This document shows positions 22,849 to 33,994 of a stretch of 64,000 nucleotides of DNA, in pieces. The stretch covers positions 248,001 to 312,000 of the forward strand of contig JAAKBF010000384.1 of assembly GCA_012656075.1 (NCBI GenBank). Reading direction: 5' to 3'. The position numbers and the translations under genes were made by a program. The stretch comes from Phytophthora hibernalis (Eukaryota > Oomycota > Peronosporomycetes > Peronosporales > Peronosporaceae). How positions within the stretch are numbered: the first letter of the stretch is position 1; the number at the start of each line of letters is the position of its first letter. The notes beneath the pieces are model-generated. The model did no database searches. It was not told the origin of the DNA and was given only the letters and a program-made list of their open reading frames with translations.

Positions 22849-23209
22849 TGGTGTCCGTCACACGCGTGGTGTGTGGCACGTCAAGGACTTAATTCGTACT
22901 TCAGTCGTACTTAAGTGTACGTCAGTTGTATTAAAGCAGTACATCTAAATGGGTGGTCCCCATTAGAACAGATCAGATTAGACAGGGATTCAGTATGCAG
23001 ATAGTTAGCAGTAGTTAGAACTACAACAGTGTTCTTAATATAAATCAGCTTAACTCTAACCCGGAAGTTCGCAAGTCAATTGGTACTCGGTACCATATTG
23101 GACAGGAAGGCTAGGCCTTTGCAAGCTTACAGCAGGAACGCTAGGCGTCTGTTGTGGTTAGCGCGTTAACGCTTCCTCTAAAGCTAAGGTGCGTGTGACT
23201 CCCGTCACA
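22790..23209 (+). repeat. 3' LTR of the gypsy element
   Basis: A 420-bp terminal repeat beginning TGTAATGG and ending CCGTCACA, followed by the target duplication TCGAG. It is uninterrupted and so shows the ancestral target of the Harbinger insertion (AATCAGCTTAACTC). Confidence 0.93.
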
Positions 23210-23561
23210 TCGAGTCAGGCTGTGTTCGTGTCATGCGCGATAAGGCCAGCAGACTTACACGGCCGAGATGGCCGCGCTACAGCCATTCGCTGCGAGAACG
23301 ACCCCAGAGCTCCCCGAAGAAGACGATGGAGGCTCCTTTATCGAGCGCTTACAGAAGCACCGTCGACTTGCGCAGAACCAGCAGCGATACGATATGCTGC
23401 GCAGCATTACACCAACCTCCAATGTGGTTGAGCGATTCTTGAGCGTCGCTCGCATTACGCTCGGACATGAGCGCAACGGCCTGCACCCGATCACGCTGGA
23501 ACAAATCCTGTCCCTTCGCCAACATGCAGGTTTTGGGATGCCAGCACTGTTGATGGACTAG
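23210..23561 (+). pseudogene. hAT-family transposase, 3' part
   Basis: Resumes after the TSD and encodes SNVVERFLSVARITLGHERN followed by PITLEQILSLRQHAGFG, the C-terminal hAT dimerisation region, ending at a TAG near 23561. It is the continuation of the gene left at 12787. Confidence 0.82.
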
Positions 23562-24005
23562 GAAACTAGGCAAATGCAACGTAGCTCATAACTATCATAA
23601 TGTCATAATTGATGTACTGCTTGCTTGACATGACATTGTTTATACAGCAGGTTTGCCTTGCCGTGCGGCATTATTTATTTTCTAATGCTGTCCTCATAAT
23701 TAAACATGCCATAATCGGCGGCCATGCTAAGTAGTAGATGTAGCGCACCTTAGGCCAGCGCGCTGTGTCCAATCTGCTCACTCCATGCTGGGGGCTGCAT
23801 GCTAAAGCCAAGCTACCGGTTTACGGTATGATCAAATACGTTGAATTAAGAACGAGCCCTACCCGCGCCTGCAGATTGGTGACGCCTATAACAGCGGGAA
23901 TACGGTACATGTATTTAGTGTAACATCATAGATGCTGCTATACCATTCAACTGTATTAGAGCGTTTTCGGGTTGACGAGCGCGTGATCCCTCCAGTCCTG
24001 GTGCC
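23562..24005. other. Spacer between hAT remnant and CstF-64 gene
   Basis: No ORF of note. It should contain the right end of the hAT element and the promoter of the next gene, but I could not identify a matching terminal inverted repeat. Confidence 0.4.
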
Positions 24006-25468
24006 ATGAGCAATAAGTCGCGCGCGAGTTCCGCCAAGGAGCGCAGCGTCTTCGGTACGTCTCGCTCGCGCATTTAACTCTCTCTATCATCTTCTTCTGC
24101 GTCTCCTCTGCATTTTGCACCTGTCCCCACCCCCAAACGTGTCTAACGTCAACTTTCCTGTCCTCTTGCGCTGCTTTTCCAATTCTACAGTCGGAAACAT
24201 CCCGTACGATGTGACGGAGGACATGCTCAAGGAAATATTCTCGGAGGCGGGCTCCGTCGTGAATTTCCGGTGCGTGTGGGCCTGGGAACGGCCTCAAGAG
24301 GGCCGAAACAAGGTGCTGGAGCTGCCTGGAGCTGAGTTTGTGACTGCTTTTCCTGTTTTGCAGACTCGTCACGGATCGAGAGACCGGCAAACCCAAGGGC
24401 TACGGCTTCTGTGAGTACGCAGACGGAGCGACGGCGCTGAGCGCCATGAGGAACCTCAACGGCTACGAGATCAACGGGCGAAACCTGCGAGTCGACTTTG
24501 CAGACGGCGGGGACAAATCTGGAGGAGCCGACAGGAAACGCCACGACAATGGGAACCAGCGGCACGGAGGAAGCAGCAGTGGCAACTTCAGGAACGGCGG
24601 ATCAGATAGCGGACCCCCGTCCATGGTGACGGGCGAGATGGCGATCAACGCCATTGAGTCGGCTATTGCTCGCCTGGGACCAATCAAGCTGTATGACATG
24701 CTGGTGCAGCTGAAGGAGCACGCGAGGCAGAAGCCGGACGTCACGAAGAGCATCCTGATGGCCAATCCGGCACTCACGCACGCGATTGTGCAGAGCTTCA
24801 AGACACTGCAGATCCCTATTCCGTCCTCAACCGAAACCCAACCGGTGCTGCTTGCGCCTCCACCTATGATGCACCAGCCGTCTCCGATGGCTGGCAGGAT
24901 GATGCCACCTCCTCCACGCCCGCCGATGGGTGGTCTGATGGGGCCCGGGCCTGGTATTTTGGGCATGGCTCCGCCAGGAGCCCAGCCCGCAATGATGGCT
25001 CCTCATGCTCCAGCGTCCGCGAAATCGGGTGGCACGCGCTGGAGCGCACGACCTGGTCCGTTGGTCACCCAGGCTACGAATGCATCCATAGCTAACAGAC
25101 CCCAAGCTCCTACACCAACGTTGAGTCCGATGCCGCCCCAGCCGGGTTTGATGCCTACGCCAACTAGTGGTCCGCCCAGCAGTAACTTGGCACATGCTAA
25201 TCGTGACCCTCGGCGTGCAGGACGAGACCCGCGCTTGGCGAAGAGGCCGTACTCTGCTGACCAAGGGCTGCTGCCGTCACCCGGAGACAATGACCCGTCG
25301 AAGCGTATCAAGCCCAGCGGCTTTGGTGGCGACGCTGCCCCGCCTGGTCAGTTCGACGCCATCGCCGAGCTTGCTCGGGACATGACCCCGCAGAAGTTGG
25401 ACATGCTGCCGCCGAACGAGCGACAAATGCTGTTGGCCTTCATGCAGCAGAATAACATTCCGTTTTAG
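24006..25468 (+). CDS. Cleavage stimulation factor 64-kDa subunit (CstF-64 / CSTF2)
   Basis: Three exons: 24006-24054, 24191-24269 and 24364-25468, with clean GT-AG borders. An N-terminal RRM follows MSNKSRASSAKERSVF: RNP2 VGNIPY, RNP1 KGYGFCEY, and NGRNLRVDFAD. A hinge/CSTF2 region (about residues 130-215, AIARLGPIKLYDMLVQLKEH) binds CstF-77 in animals. A Pro/Met/Ala-rich middle follows, then the conserved C-terminal three-helix domain (LARDMTPQKLDMLPPNER, ending FMQQNNIPF). CstF-64 binds the GU-rich downstream element of pre-mRNA 3' ends. About 410 residues, shorter than the human protein. The frame is intact. Confidence 0.93.
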
Positions 25469-25792
25469 CGAAGGTGGAGTCAGGTGAGGAGTGCCCATCG
25501 ACAGTATCTTAGCGCCTAGTGGCCAAGTAATCTACGTTGTGCATGAAACCCGTTGCCGTTCACAGTGAATTAGTATTGATGTTGCAAAGGTTGTCAGTTA
25601 TCACAATTTAACTTATTAAAATACGTTCAGTATTATTTTAATAGTACTTGAAGTAGCAATTTCCCACCGATGTGCGGTCAATAATATCGTACGTACGTTG
25701 CACGGATCTATTAAAATTAAAATGAAGAGGTATCCTCTAAAATGGCATATGCGGTTCATCAGGTCCAAAATATAAACAAGCACTTCGAGACG
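25469..25792. other. Spacer
   Basis: AT-rich sequence between the CstF-64 stop and the PME-1 start, with no recognised gene. An in-frame upstream ATG at 25742 would extend PME-1 by 17 residues. Confidence 0.5.
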
Positions 25793-27202
25793 ATGGCGAG
25801 CGACGACGGCGACTACGACGGGCTCTGGGCCAAGTACTTCGAGTCGAAGGAGGACCTGGCGCTGCCCAATGGAGACGTGAGTGTATCAGGTTGCGTGTTC
25901 TGCGTCTGGTGAGTTGGCGAATGACGCTGCTCTGTGCTGATTGAAGACGTTCCGAGTGTATCGCGCTGGCACCCAGGGCCCTCACGTGGTTCTGCTGCAT
26001 GGCGGAGGCTACACGTCCATGACGTGGTGTCTCGTGGCGGTGAGTGGCAGTGCGCAAAGTGTTGAAATAGACTGGGAGCTGAGGATGGTTCTGCTGCAGG
26101 CGATGCTCAAGGACAGCTGCACGGTGCACGCCTTCGACCTCAGAGGCCACGGCCAGACGCACACGGTCCGCGACGACGACTTGTCCATGACGACGCTGGT
26201 GGAAGACACGCTGCACATTTTGGGCCGCGTGATCCCTCCCACTATCCCCAAGACGGACGCTGCGCCGGAGCCAGGGAACCCGCAGACGATCATCGTTGGT
26301 CATAGGTGAATGCTGACTTCGTGAGCAGACGAGAGCTTTTTGTTGACGTTTTACTCTTGTTGGTGACGACTTCAGTTTGGGTGGCGCGCTTGCGGTTCGT
26401 GTTGCTGCGACGGGCCAAGTGCCGTCTCTGGAGGGCGTGATGGTGATCGACGTGGTGGAGGGTACGGCCATGGGGTCGCTGAAGCACATGGGCACCATCC
26501 TCGACAAGCGCCCGTCCCGCTTCCGTTCCTACAAGGATGCCATCCACTGGGCGCTGCATAGTGGCACAGTCCACAATCAGGAAGCTGCGGATGTATCGAT
26601 TCCGTCCCAGTTGAAGCAGCTTGAAGACGGCTCACTGATGTGGAAGACGGATCTGGCTAGCAGTGCGAAGTACTGGCACGGTAAGAGGCCTTGTCAATGT
26701 GGTAGGGTTGGATCGTTATATCATTATTGTGGTTGCTGTAGACTGGTTTATCGGTCTCTCAAAACAATTTTTATCGCTGAAGGAAGCCAAGGTGTTGGTG
26801 CTGGCAGGTAAGACGGCAAGTAATGTCCCTTGTTAATGATGTCTATTGATGTGCGTTATTATCGTAGGCTCTGATCGCTTGGACACAGAGCTCATGCGCG
26901 GTCAAATGATGGGCAAATTCGAGATGCGACTCATGTATTCATCAGGACACGTGATTCAGGAAGATTGCCCGCATGAGGTGGCTAACGCCATCATGGAGTT
27001 CTGTGGTCGCTGCGCCCGTGTTCTGAATGGCAACATATTTGGCCCTAACGGAGCCTCTAGACTACCGACCAAGGACCTGGACTTGGCATGTCGCCTTGCT
27101 AAAGCGCGCGCAATGATCCCGAGTGAGGGTGTTCACCACGATCCTCGCCCCTACCCAGACTTCCTCCTCAGTAAAATCCATGCATTGTATCTAGCTGTGT
27201 AA
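25793..27202 (+). CDS. Protein phosphatase methylesterase 1 (PME-1/PPME1)
   Basis: Six exons: 25793-25876, 25947-26039, 26100-26305, 26376-26680, 26742-26807 and 26868-27202, all GT-AG. Alpha/beta hydrolase blocks: VVLLHGGGYTSMTW (oxyanion region), FDLRGHGQTH, and the nucleophile elbow GHSLGG, whose Ser codon is split by intron 3. SDRLDTELMRGQMMGKFE supplies the acid and SGHVIQED the catalytic His; these blocks match PME-1. The enzyme removes the C-terminal methyl ester from the PP2A catalytic subunit and thereby controls holoenzyme assembly. The start chosen gives MASDDGDYDGLW; the ATG at 25742 is an alternative. Its stop is 65 bp from the convergent transporter gene. Confidence 0.93.
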
Positions 27203-27267
27203 TTGTTGCCTCGACAAGGCTTAACAAGTATGGTAGGCAGGTAGCAATAGCCAAGCCCCCTCTAAAT

Positions 27268-28395
27268 CTAAACACATAATGCGTTAAATGTTTGCACGGA
27301 CCGCGCAACGAAGTGCCGACCTCCGGAGTGCATCACGTGCGCGCTCTTCGTGTCGATAGCGATTTCGTGTGCCAGGCCCTCAGTCGTTGATCGACGCTCC
27401 TTCTTGGCGGCGACGGGCTTGATCGCGAATCGGCTGTCGCTATAGACGAAGACTGAGCCAACCACCAAGAAAACGCCGAAGTAGAAGGAGAACGTAGCCG
27501 TCTGGTCGAACATGTAGTTGGAGATCATGCACGACAAGACGAGCGAGAATGACGTGCCGAAGTTCTTGACGATGTTGTCCGAGTAACGCACGACGGCGGC
27601 GATGGTGAGGCCGCCCACAGCTTGCAGGAAGATGACCGCAAAGACCGCCGGGTGGAACCCGTTGAAAAATCCGTTCGTCCACACTTCGCCGAAGTTGCGC
27701 ACGAGGTCCACGCACGTGACGCCGACGGAGATGGCGGATAGCTGCAGGTTTCGTGTCCAGAGCGGGTCGAGCGTCTGCTGCGTGGCGATGGACTTGTGCG
27801 ACTTCATGACGCGCTCGAAGTAGGCGGCTGCGAGTCCCGAGTTGACCGCAAGGCCAACCATGACGCAGATGCCGATGAATCTCTTGCTGTCCATGGCTTC
27901 GTCCGCGTGCTGGGGGCCGCTCGGCAGTCGCGAGTAGGAGCAGATGGCCACGCCAGCCATGAGCGCAAGCATGGCGCACCATTGAACGACGCTGAAGCGG
28001 CGGTGCAGCAGCACGATCATGAACATGGCTGTGGTGATGATCTTGAGCTGATACACGATCTGGTACGTGGCCACGTCCACGTAGTCGTACGCGACGAGCG
28101 CGAACATGTTCTGCAGTGCGTAAAGGAAGGCGAGCACCGCCATCTTCGTGAGTCCCGTCTTGTCGGCGAACACCTCGAGCTGAAGCGTGCGAAGGGACGC
28201 GCCCACGTGTCCGCGCTTGGTCCGGAGCAGCATGAGGCAGCACAGCACGAACTTGAGCAGCTCCACGAGCAGCACCACGGAGCTGGGCCGATACTTGGGT
28301 CCGGCCTTGGCGCGCGAGTACTTGGACACGATGGACAGCGCCGTGTTCTGCAGCACGAGCATGATGAAGCTCACGTGCTTGAGCGAGATCCCCAT
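27268..28395 (-). CDS. Nucleotide-sugar transporter, SLC35A family (first copy)
   Basis: Single exon, 375 residues, ATG at 28393-28395. About ten hydrophobic helices; blocks typical of the UDP-galactose/CMP-sialic-acid transporter family include NTALSIVSKYSR, PSSVVLLVELLKF, YQLKIITTAMFM and VVRYSDNIVKNFGTSFSL. These Golgi or ER antiporters exchange a nucleotide sugar for the nucleoside monophosphate; the substrate cannot be told from sequence. The cytosolic tail of about 50 residues is basic and Ser/Thr-rich. A second member lies at 36442-37755, clearly diverged. Divergent from VPS29 across 298 bp. Confidence 0.9.
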   Translation of the reverse strand: MGISLKHVSFIMLVLQNTALSIVSKYSRAKAGPKYRPSSVVLLVELLKFVLCCLMLLRTKRGHVGASLRTLQLEVFADKTGLTKMAVLAFLYALQNMFALVAYDYVDVATYQIVYQLKIITTAMFMIVLLHRRFSVVQWCAMLALMAGVAICSYSRLPSGPQHADEAMDSKRFIGICVMVGLAVNSGLAAAYFERVMKSHKSIATQQTLDPLWTRNLQLSAISVGVTCVDLVRNFGEVWTNGFFNGFHPAVFAVIFLQAVGGLTIAAVVRYSDNIVKNFGTSFSLVLSCMISNYMFDQTATFSFYFGVFLVVGSVFVYSDSRFAIKPVAAKKERRSTTEGLAHEIAIDTKSAHVMHSGGRHFVARSVQTFNALCV

Positions 28396-28693
28396 GGCCG
28401 GAAGTCGGGGCGTCTAGAGGGAAAGACGAAATGTGGGCGATCCGTCCGCAAAGGTTAACCGTTACGCTGCTGAATACACTCCGAAATGACGTTTGGCCCG
28501 AATTAAAAAGTGCTTTAGAATACTCCATACAAAGTCCAAGTAGTTCATGGCGACCGCACAATGTATTGTGGGTGAAAAATGGACCAATCAGGGGCGACTT
28601 CGTACGTCTCGTCTCTGGATCGTCCGTCGTCATCGCACTTTAACGGAGCTGAACGGTACGATGACGGATCCATCGACTTGAAGCGAGAAGAAC

Positions 28694-29613
28694 ATGGCGT
28701 CGGGCTTCGGCGAGGTCTGTCGGTTCGCTGCGTGTGTGTAGAGGCTTCTCTCTTGTTGTTAACATTTCATTGGGTCTGTTATTGTACTTCTGCAGCTGGT
28801 GCTGGTGCTGGGCGACGGCCACATCCCGAACCGCGCCTCGGAGATCCCCGACAAGTTCCAGAAGATGCTGGTACGACTGTCTGCGAAGTCTCCGCTTGGT
28901 TTCCGCCGCTAATGCTGTGACTCACGTGGCAGGTGCCGAACAAGATGCAGCACATCTTGTGCACGGGAAACTTGGTGACGAAAGAGCAGTACGAAGAACT
29001 GCGCAACCTGGCGCCCAACGTCCACGTTGTGGCCGGCGACTGCGACCAGGTGAGGCGGCGGTTCACACTTGCGAGGCGACGGAAGTGCGGCTAATACTCA
29101 GGAATTAATTACAGGAAGGAGTGTATCCAGAGACGAAGGTCATCACGATTGGCCAATTCCGGATTGGACTGTGTCATGGCCACCAGGTTGTACCCTGGGG
29201 CGACCTGCACAGTCTTGCAGCGCTGCAGCGAAAGGTACAGACGCTCGCTGCTACAATGTCGCTCTGGGTGATTGCTAACGCATTGTTGTATGACTCCTGC
29301 AGATGAACGTAGACATTCTAATCACTGGCCACACTCACGTGTTAGTACTGAATCGGTTTTCGACGCTAGGCATCATAGGCGCTAACTTCCAGTTTCGTTG
29401 TCGTTGTGACACAGGTCTCACATTCGGACCGAGCATGGCAAGTGGTTCGTGAATCCTGGCTCCATTACTGGAGCATTCAACAGTTTTGCGAGTGATGTGG
29501 TCCCGAGCTTTATGCTTATGGCGTTGCAGGGGCCCAAGGTCGTGGCTTTCCTTTATGAGCTCAAGGGCGACAACGTAGTCGTTTCCAAAAGTGAGTTCAC
29601 TAAAGAAGCCTAG
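28694..29613 (+). CDS. VPS29: VPS29, retromer subunit
   Basis: Six exons: 28694-28714, 28796-28870, 28933-29049, 29115-29234, 29303-29340 and 29415-29613. The protein (about 190 residues) has the metallophosphoesterase fold of VPS29: LVLGDGHIP, TGNL, GDCD, CHGHQVVPWGD, TGHTH and VNPGSITGAF. VPS29 joins VPS26 and VPS35 in the retromer, which recycles cargo from endosomes; in the family the fold serves as a binding platform. The fifth exon is 38 nt and its donor GTTAGT is needed to keep frame into exon 6. Exon 1 encodes only seven residues and has an unusual GTCTGT donor. Confidence 0.95.
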
Positions 29614-29770
29614 TGGATCACTGCCATGTTTAGATTGTCAAGCCATGTGCTTGTTTGTTGTTCTCGGTGTTCTGTGGGGACTATCATTGTTGCAAAAGGT
29701 CAAAGGAGGCGTCCTGGGCTGCTACTATGCTACTACGCGATTGGTGCTAAGCTTCATCTTTGGTCTGCAA

Positions 29771-31626
29771 CTAAGACTGGTTAAGCTCTGTTTCCAGGTC
29801 CTCGAAGAACACTACCGGGTCTAAAATCACGGGATTTGTCACGCGCGGCAGCACGTTCACCTTGCATGCTTCGTAACGCCGCCACATTTCAAAGCCGCGC
29901 AGCGTGTGCTCCATCTCCTTCAGCAAGTGCTTGCGCATAGCGGCGTCCTTGCTACTATTGCTGTTCAGGTTGCCATTCGGGTCCATCGGTGGGGTCAGTC
30001 CGTTCTCCCGTGATTCTGGCGAGCGCCCAGGAGTGAACAGCTCCGAGTAGAACGACTGCAACTTGCGGTGCTGCAGCCGGTAAACGGTCAAGTGCACTAC
30101 TGATGCCATCTTGCAACCCAGCGCCGCAAGCCGCATGTTGCCAGCGCTCTGGAACGCGCGGATCGTGCTCTCAATGAGCGAAGACGTCTGCGAGAGCGTC
30201 ATTACACAATTTTCGCCGAACGACTGTGCGTGTTGAGCGTCTTTCATCTCCTGGTACGCCACCTTAACCTCCTGAAGTTTAAGCGCGTATTCGAAGAACT
30301 TGGCGCCTGACCGCAAGTAATACTCCCCTTAGTAAGTTGCCCTGCGGTGCCGCGTTCGCTCGCGCCGCGGCGGTTTCCTTCGTGCTTAAGTTTTCGTGCC
30401 TCGTCCATTAGTTTGGAGGACTCAAGACGCAGCTTCTGTACGTCACTTCCAGGTGTAAATGTGATCGTGAAATTCCCAACAGGAATCTGTGGCGGGGCAG
30501 CAGCTTGTAAAGGTTCCATTTTCACCTCTTCCGGTGGCTGCTTCACGTCTTCTGCCTTAACAGCCTTTTCCCTTTTACAGGTTTATCCTGCTCCTCTTCC
30601 TTGGATATTTCCCCGCTTAGCTTCTTCTTGCACACTTCACACATTGCCGGTGCACTAGGAGCAACTGCAGCTGGGGCTTGTGTCGGTGGTGTGAGATTAT
30701 TGGCAGACCCATTCGACGCCAAGGATGTCGGCTTATTTGTGTCGTCACCTTTGGAGTCCGAGGCGGTTTTTGCTTTTGCTTGACTTGCTGGACTTGTGCT
30801 TGCTAGACTTGCTGGGTTTACTGGACTTGCTTGACTTGCTTGCTTTGCTAGGAGTAGCTTCAGTTGGCTGATCTCCCCGAGTTTTACTGGAATTCGACTC
30901 AACAGAAGGAGGCTCCTTCCATGTCACGCGCTCTATATCTCCTGTAGCAAGCCTCCGTCGAAACTCGTCATGCCGCGGTGACGATTCGTCTTCAAAGGCG
31001 TCCGCCGGCGTGTCGCTCGTGCTTGTATGCCGTACGCTGAGCAGGCAGTCTCGTACGTACGTAGACATTTGCTTGTAGTACTCCGAATCGGGTCGATGAC
31101 GTTTCCGCGCACGAACAGCCTTGATCGGGTAGGACGGGGTGCCCTTGCTACTAGTTATATGGTCCTGGGTTGCAGGCGAGCTCTCAATGTGTACTGGAGG
31201 CGTGGCCACAGCAGGCTCCTCCTCCACTTCCATCGTAATCACTTCGTCGTCGTCGTCGCTTTCTTCAACAGACAGCAGACTATCATCGTCCGAGTCGCCA
31301 CCTTCAATCGGCAATACTTTACCACGCGAGATGGCGGTCGGGAATCGGAGCTGCTTGCCTCGTCCGGCGCTGGCCGGCATGACTTCCACAGCCACGGGCG
31401 TGGCGTCCTGCGTGGTGGCGGCTGATCCCATTTCATCGACATCATCTCGCTCGTCGTCGGACGAGAGCAACGTGGACGACTCCACGTCGGACGAGGCCAC
31501 CGAGTCGCCAGAGTCCGAGTCAGCGCCGTCTCCGCCAGCCGTTCGTCCGTGCAGCGCCGCCTCTTTGCTGGAGATGGCGCGACTCGGCGCGTTCTTCTTG
31601 GAGGACACGAACTTCCGCTTGGCCAT
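29771..31626 (-). CDS. Nuclear protein with AF4/FMR2-like C-terminal homology domain, three frame breaks
   Basis: Starts at the ATG at 31624-31626 (MAKRKFVSSKK). The first 200 residues are acidic and Ser-rich with basic patches, followed by YYKQMSTYVRDCLLS and a Ser/Lys repeat (KSSKSSKPSKSSK). The C-terminal 230 residues are helical: KLMDEARKLKHEGNRRG, KFFEYALKLQEVKVAYQE, TLSQTSSLIESTIRAF, AALGCKMASVVHLTVYRL. The order and spacing resemble the C-terminal homology domain of AF4/FMR2 (AFF) scaffold proteins of the super elongation complex; this is my judgement by eye and tentative. Frames change at 30767-30771 (TTTTT), 30573-30576 (TTTT) and 30324-30327 (CCCC), all homopolymers. Confidence 0.6.
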
Positions 31627-32164
31627 CTGCACACAGAGCCAGTCAATTCCTACTGTCCTAGTGGCGTTCAAAGCTCCAGGACGCACCTTTTACGGAGCTA
31701 ATTAACGGCGTCGTCTATTTCCGTCCTGCTGCTACCGCCGGAGCTGCGTCCTGCGCGTCTTCAGTGCGGCTCGGGCCTCTTTGACCCAGTGAGGCTTCGG
31801 ACGCGAGGGGAAGTGGCTGGTGAGGGAACAGAGACGCCCCACGCGCGAGTTCCGGTGCTTTTTGGCGGTCTACGGGGCCTCGTGGAGGAGAGAGGGCCTC
31901 GGAACGGGCGGATACTGCCGCGCTGAGCCTGCGCGTCGCCTGTCGTGAGCCTGGGACGCTTCCTCCAGCCGACACGATGCCAGCAACAAGGACAACTAAC
32001 TAAACCCGTTTGGGGGCTTTTGTTTTGTGATGGTGTGGCGTACGTACGTGTGTGTGTGCGACCTTTAATGTCGACCTGTGTGGTTCACAAACATTTCAGT
32101 ATAATATTACCGCGAGCAGGTTCGACTTGGCAAGCTCTTTTTCCGCCGACCTAAAGCCGCCGCG
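31627..32164. other. Divergent spacer
   Basis: 538 bp between the AF4-like gene and the CASTOR-like gene, without a recognised ORF; both promoters should lie here. Confidence 0.5.
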
Positions 32165-33715
32165 ATGGATATCGTCACGACGTCCAATTTCCACGCGACG
32201 CTGCTGCCAGGTGCGTCCTGACCGCTTCTGCCGCCTCCTACCGCTGTTGACTGGGTTTGTGGCGTGTTGCAGGCCTCGTGAGCGTCGTGTTCGTGCCGGC
32301 CGAGCGCATCCGCCACGGCAGTTGGCCGCTGCTCAAGTGCGTGAGCTGCTGCTGCTGAATGTGCGCGTCGCAGTTTCGAGGCGGAGGACTCACACGTCTT
32401 GCACTGACTTTTTGTGCGCCAGTTTGCTGCTCTACAGCGGCTGCAGCTTCGACGAGAACGAGGGCGGCTGCGTGCGCTCCGAGCGCCATGTGTGTCGCGC
32501 CATGCAGACCGAGATCTTCTCCATCGTGTCGGACCGCGAGGGCGCCACGCTCTTCATGGATCCCAGCGGCGTCGAGATGTTCCAGCGAGCGGTGCGTCGT
32601 CCGTTCTAAGCTCCGTCCTGTAAAGTGTCCTGACAGGGTTGGTTGGGGTGCTGCTGTCTGCAGGGCATGGGCGACTTGATCACCGTCGCGCCGCAGTCTT
32701 GGCGAGCCATTCAGGTGGGAACTGCAATGCCGGAAGTTTCAAACAGGAGTGGGGCCTGATTGTGGCTGCTGTGTCGTGTCCAGATCCACTTGGGCCCGAT
32801 GGTGGCAGAGTTCCCGGGCGTCGTAAGCTTTCTGTCCAAGCAGCTTGCAGACGGTCTCATCAGTATCCTCAACATGAGCACGTACGATACAGATGTCATT
32901 TTTGTCCAGGAGCAGGACCTGGAGGCTGCCATCTCGTGCCTGCAGTCGAAGTTATCGCGTGGTTTGCATGGTTTGAAGGAGGTGTGAAGGATGTGTATTG
33001 TTGTGCGTTACACTTGTTTGGCAAACTGACATTTTCTATGATGTATTCCTACGCAGGCCAAGGACGCGGAGAAGGCGCTATCCGATCGTGAATCGATGTC
33101 ACCTACCGATGCCGCTGAATGCAGTGAGGGGGTTGAGGCAGGCGGCCCACCTTCTCGAGTCGGAGACGGACAGTATCTGACAGGTATGCAATTTACCTCA
33201 TCGTTCCTCTTTGCGTCCTGCTTCCCGCTGTGCTGATTGTACCGGTACGCAATTGATATGCAGTATATCCCGAGTCTCTGGTGATCGTAAGACTTCAGAA
33301 GGATGCCCTTCGTGCCAGTGCCTATGGGCTAACGCAGCTTGTGCTGCTGTCAACGGGAGGAGCATCTAGCGAGGGAGAAGGCGAGCCACTCGAGACTGGA
33401 GAAATGTCCTTTTGGTGCTGCTGCGAAACGGCTGAGGAAGTGAGCCTGATTATGGATGAGCGCTGCTTGGCATCCTTCGAGGAGGACTCGCTCATTGTGT
33501 CACCCGATCGCTGGCGCGCGATCAAGTTGAGCGGACGTGCGTACGGCTTCGACGAGACGGGCGTGGTGGCAGCGATGTCAGGCTGCAGCACGGACACGCA
33601 GGTGCTCAACGTGAGCTGTTTCGGCTCCAACGTGGCTTTTGTGCTCGATGACATGTTGGACAACGCGATCGAGACACTGTGCTCCTCACTGGAAATCTCT
33701 CGTGTGGAGAGATAA
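32165..33715 (+). CDS. CASTOR/GATS-like ACT-domain protein (cytosolic arginine sensor homologue)
   Basis: Seven exons: 32165-32210, 32273-32336, 32423-32591, 32664-32714, 32784-32981, 33057-33183 and 33264-33715, giving 368 residues in an unbroken frame. Blocks match the CASTOR family throughout: SIVSDREGATLFMD, ISILNMSTYDTDVIFVQEQD, SFWCCCETAEEVSLIMDE, WRAIKLSGRAYGFDETGVVA and NVSCFGSNVAFVLDDML. In mammals CASTOR1 binds arginine between two ACT modules and, when empty, inhibits GATOR2 upstream of mTORC1. The Ser of ISIL and the Asp of GFDETG align with arginine-contacting positions of CASTOR1 as I remember them. Arginine binding and a TOR role in this organism are inference. The linker (about residues 185-215) is Glu/Ser-rich. 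Confidence 0.85.
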
Positions 33716-33994
33716 ACAGGAGCAAACGAAAACCATTTGCACGTGGTTGATACCGTGACAGCAGGTATAGAATAGGAACTTCGTACGAAGTGATAGCAGC
33801 GGTGAAGACCATGACCACAAACTTGTTGCTCGCGTTTTTGTGAGGGCCACGCGAAGCTTTATGAAAACAGAATATCAGAAAAATAACACTTTGTTCAACA
33901 AGTACGTGTCAGAGTGACGACCATTGCTGGGCTTCCGGCAACACGAGCATCTTACACGGCCACCCGAAACGAGTTGGCGCTTTTCCTGAAACCT

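Larger units (their letters stand above)
12788..23209 (+). mobile_element. Ty3/gypsy LTR retrotransposon inserted in the hAT gene
   Basis: Starts TGTAATGG and ends CCGTCACA; direct LTRs lie at the two ends and a 5-bp target duplication TCGAG flanks it (12783-12787 and 23210-23214). Gag with a zinc knuckle, aspartic protease, reverse transcriptase, RNase H and a chromodomain occur in gypsy order on the plus strand. The integrase is missing and reading frames are broken, so this copy is non-autonomous. A Harbinger DNA transposon sits inside its 5' LTR. Without that insert the element is about 6.2 kb. A large antisense ORF occupies the space before the 3' LTR. Confidence 0.93.

Noticed and set aside
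27796..28633. Long ORFs on both strands over the first nucleotide-sugar transporter
   Set aside because: GC-rich shadow frames; the transporter frame has coherent membrane helices and family motifs.
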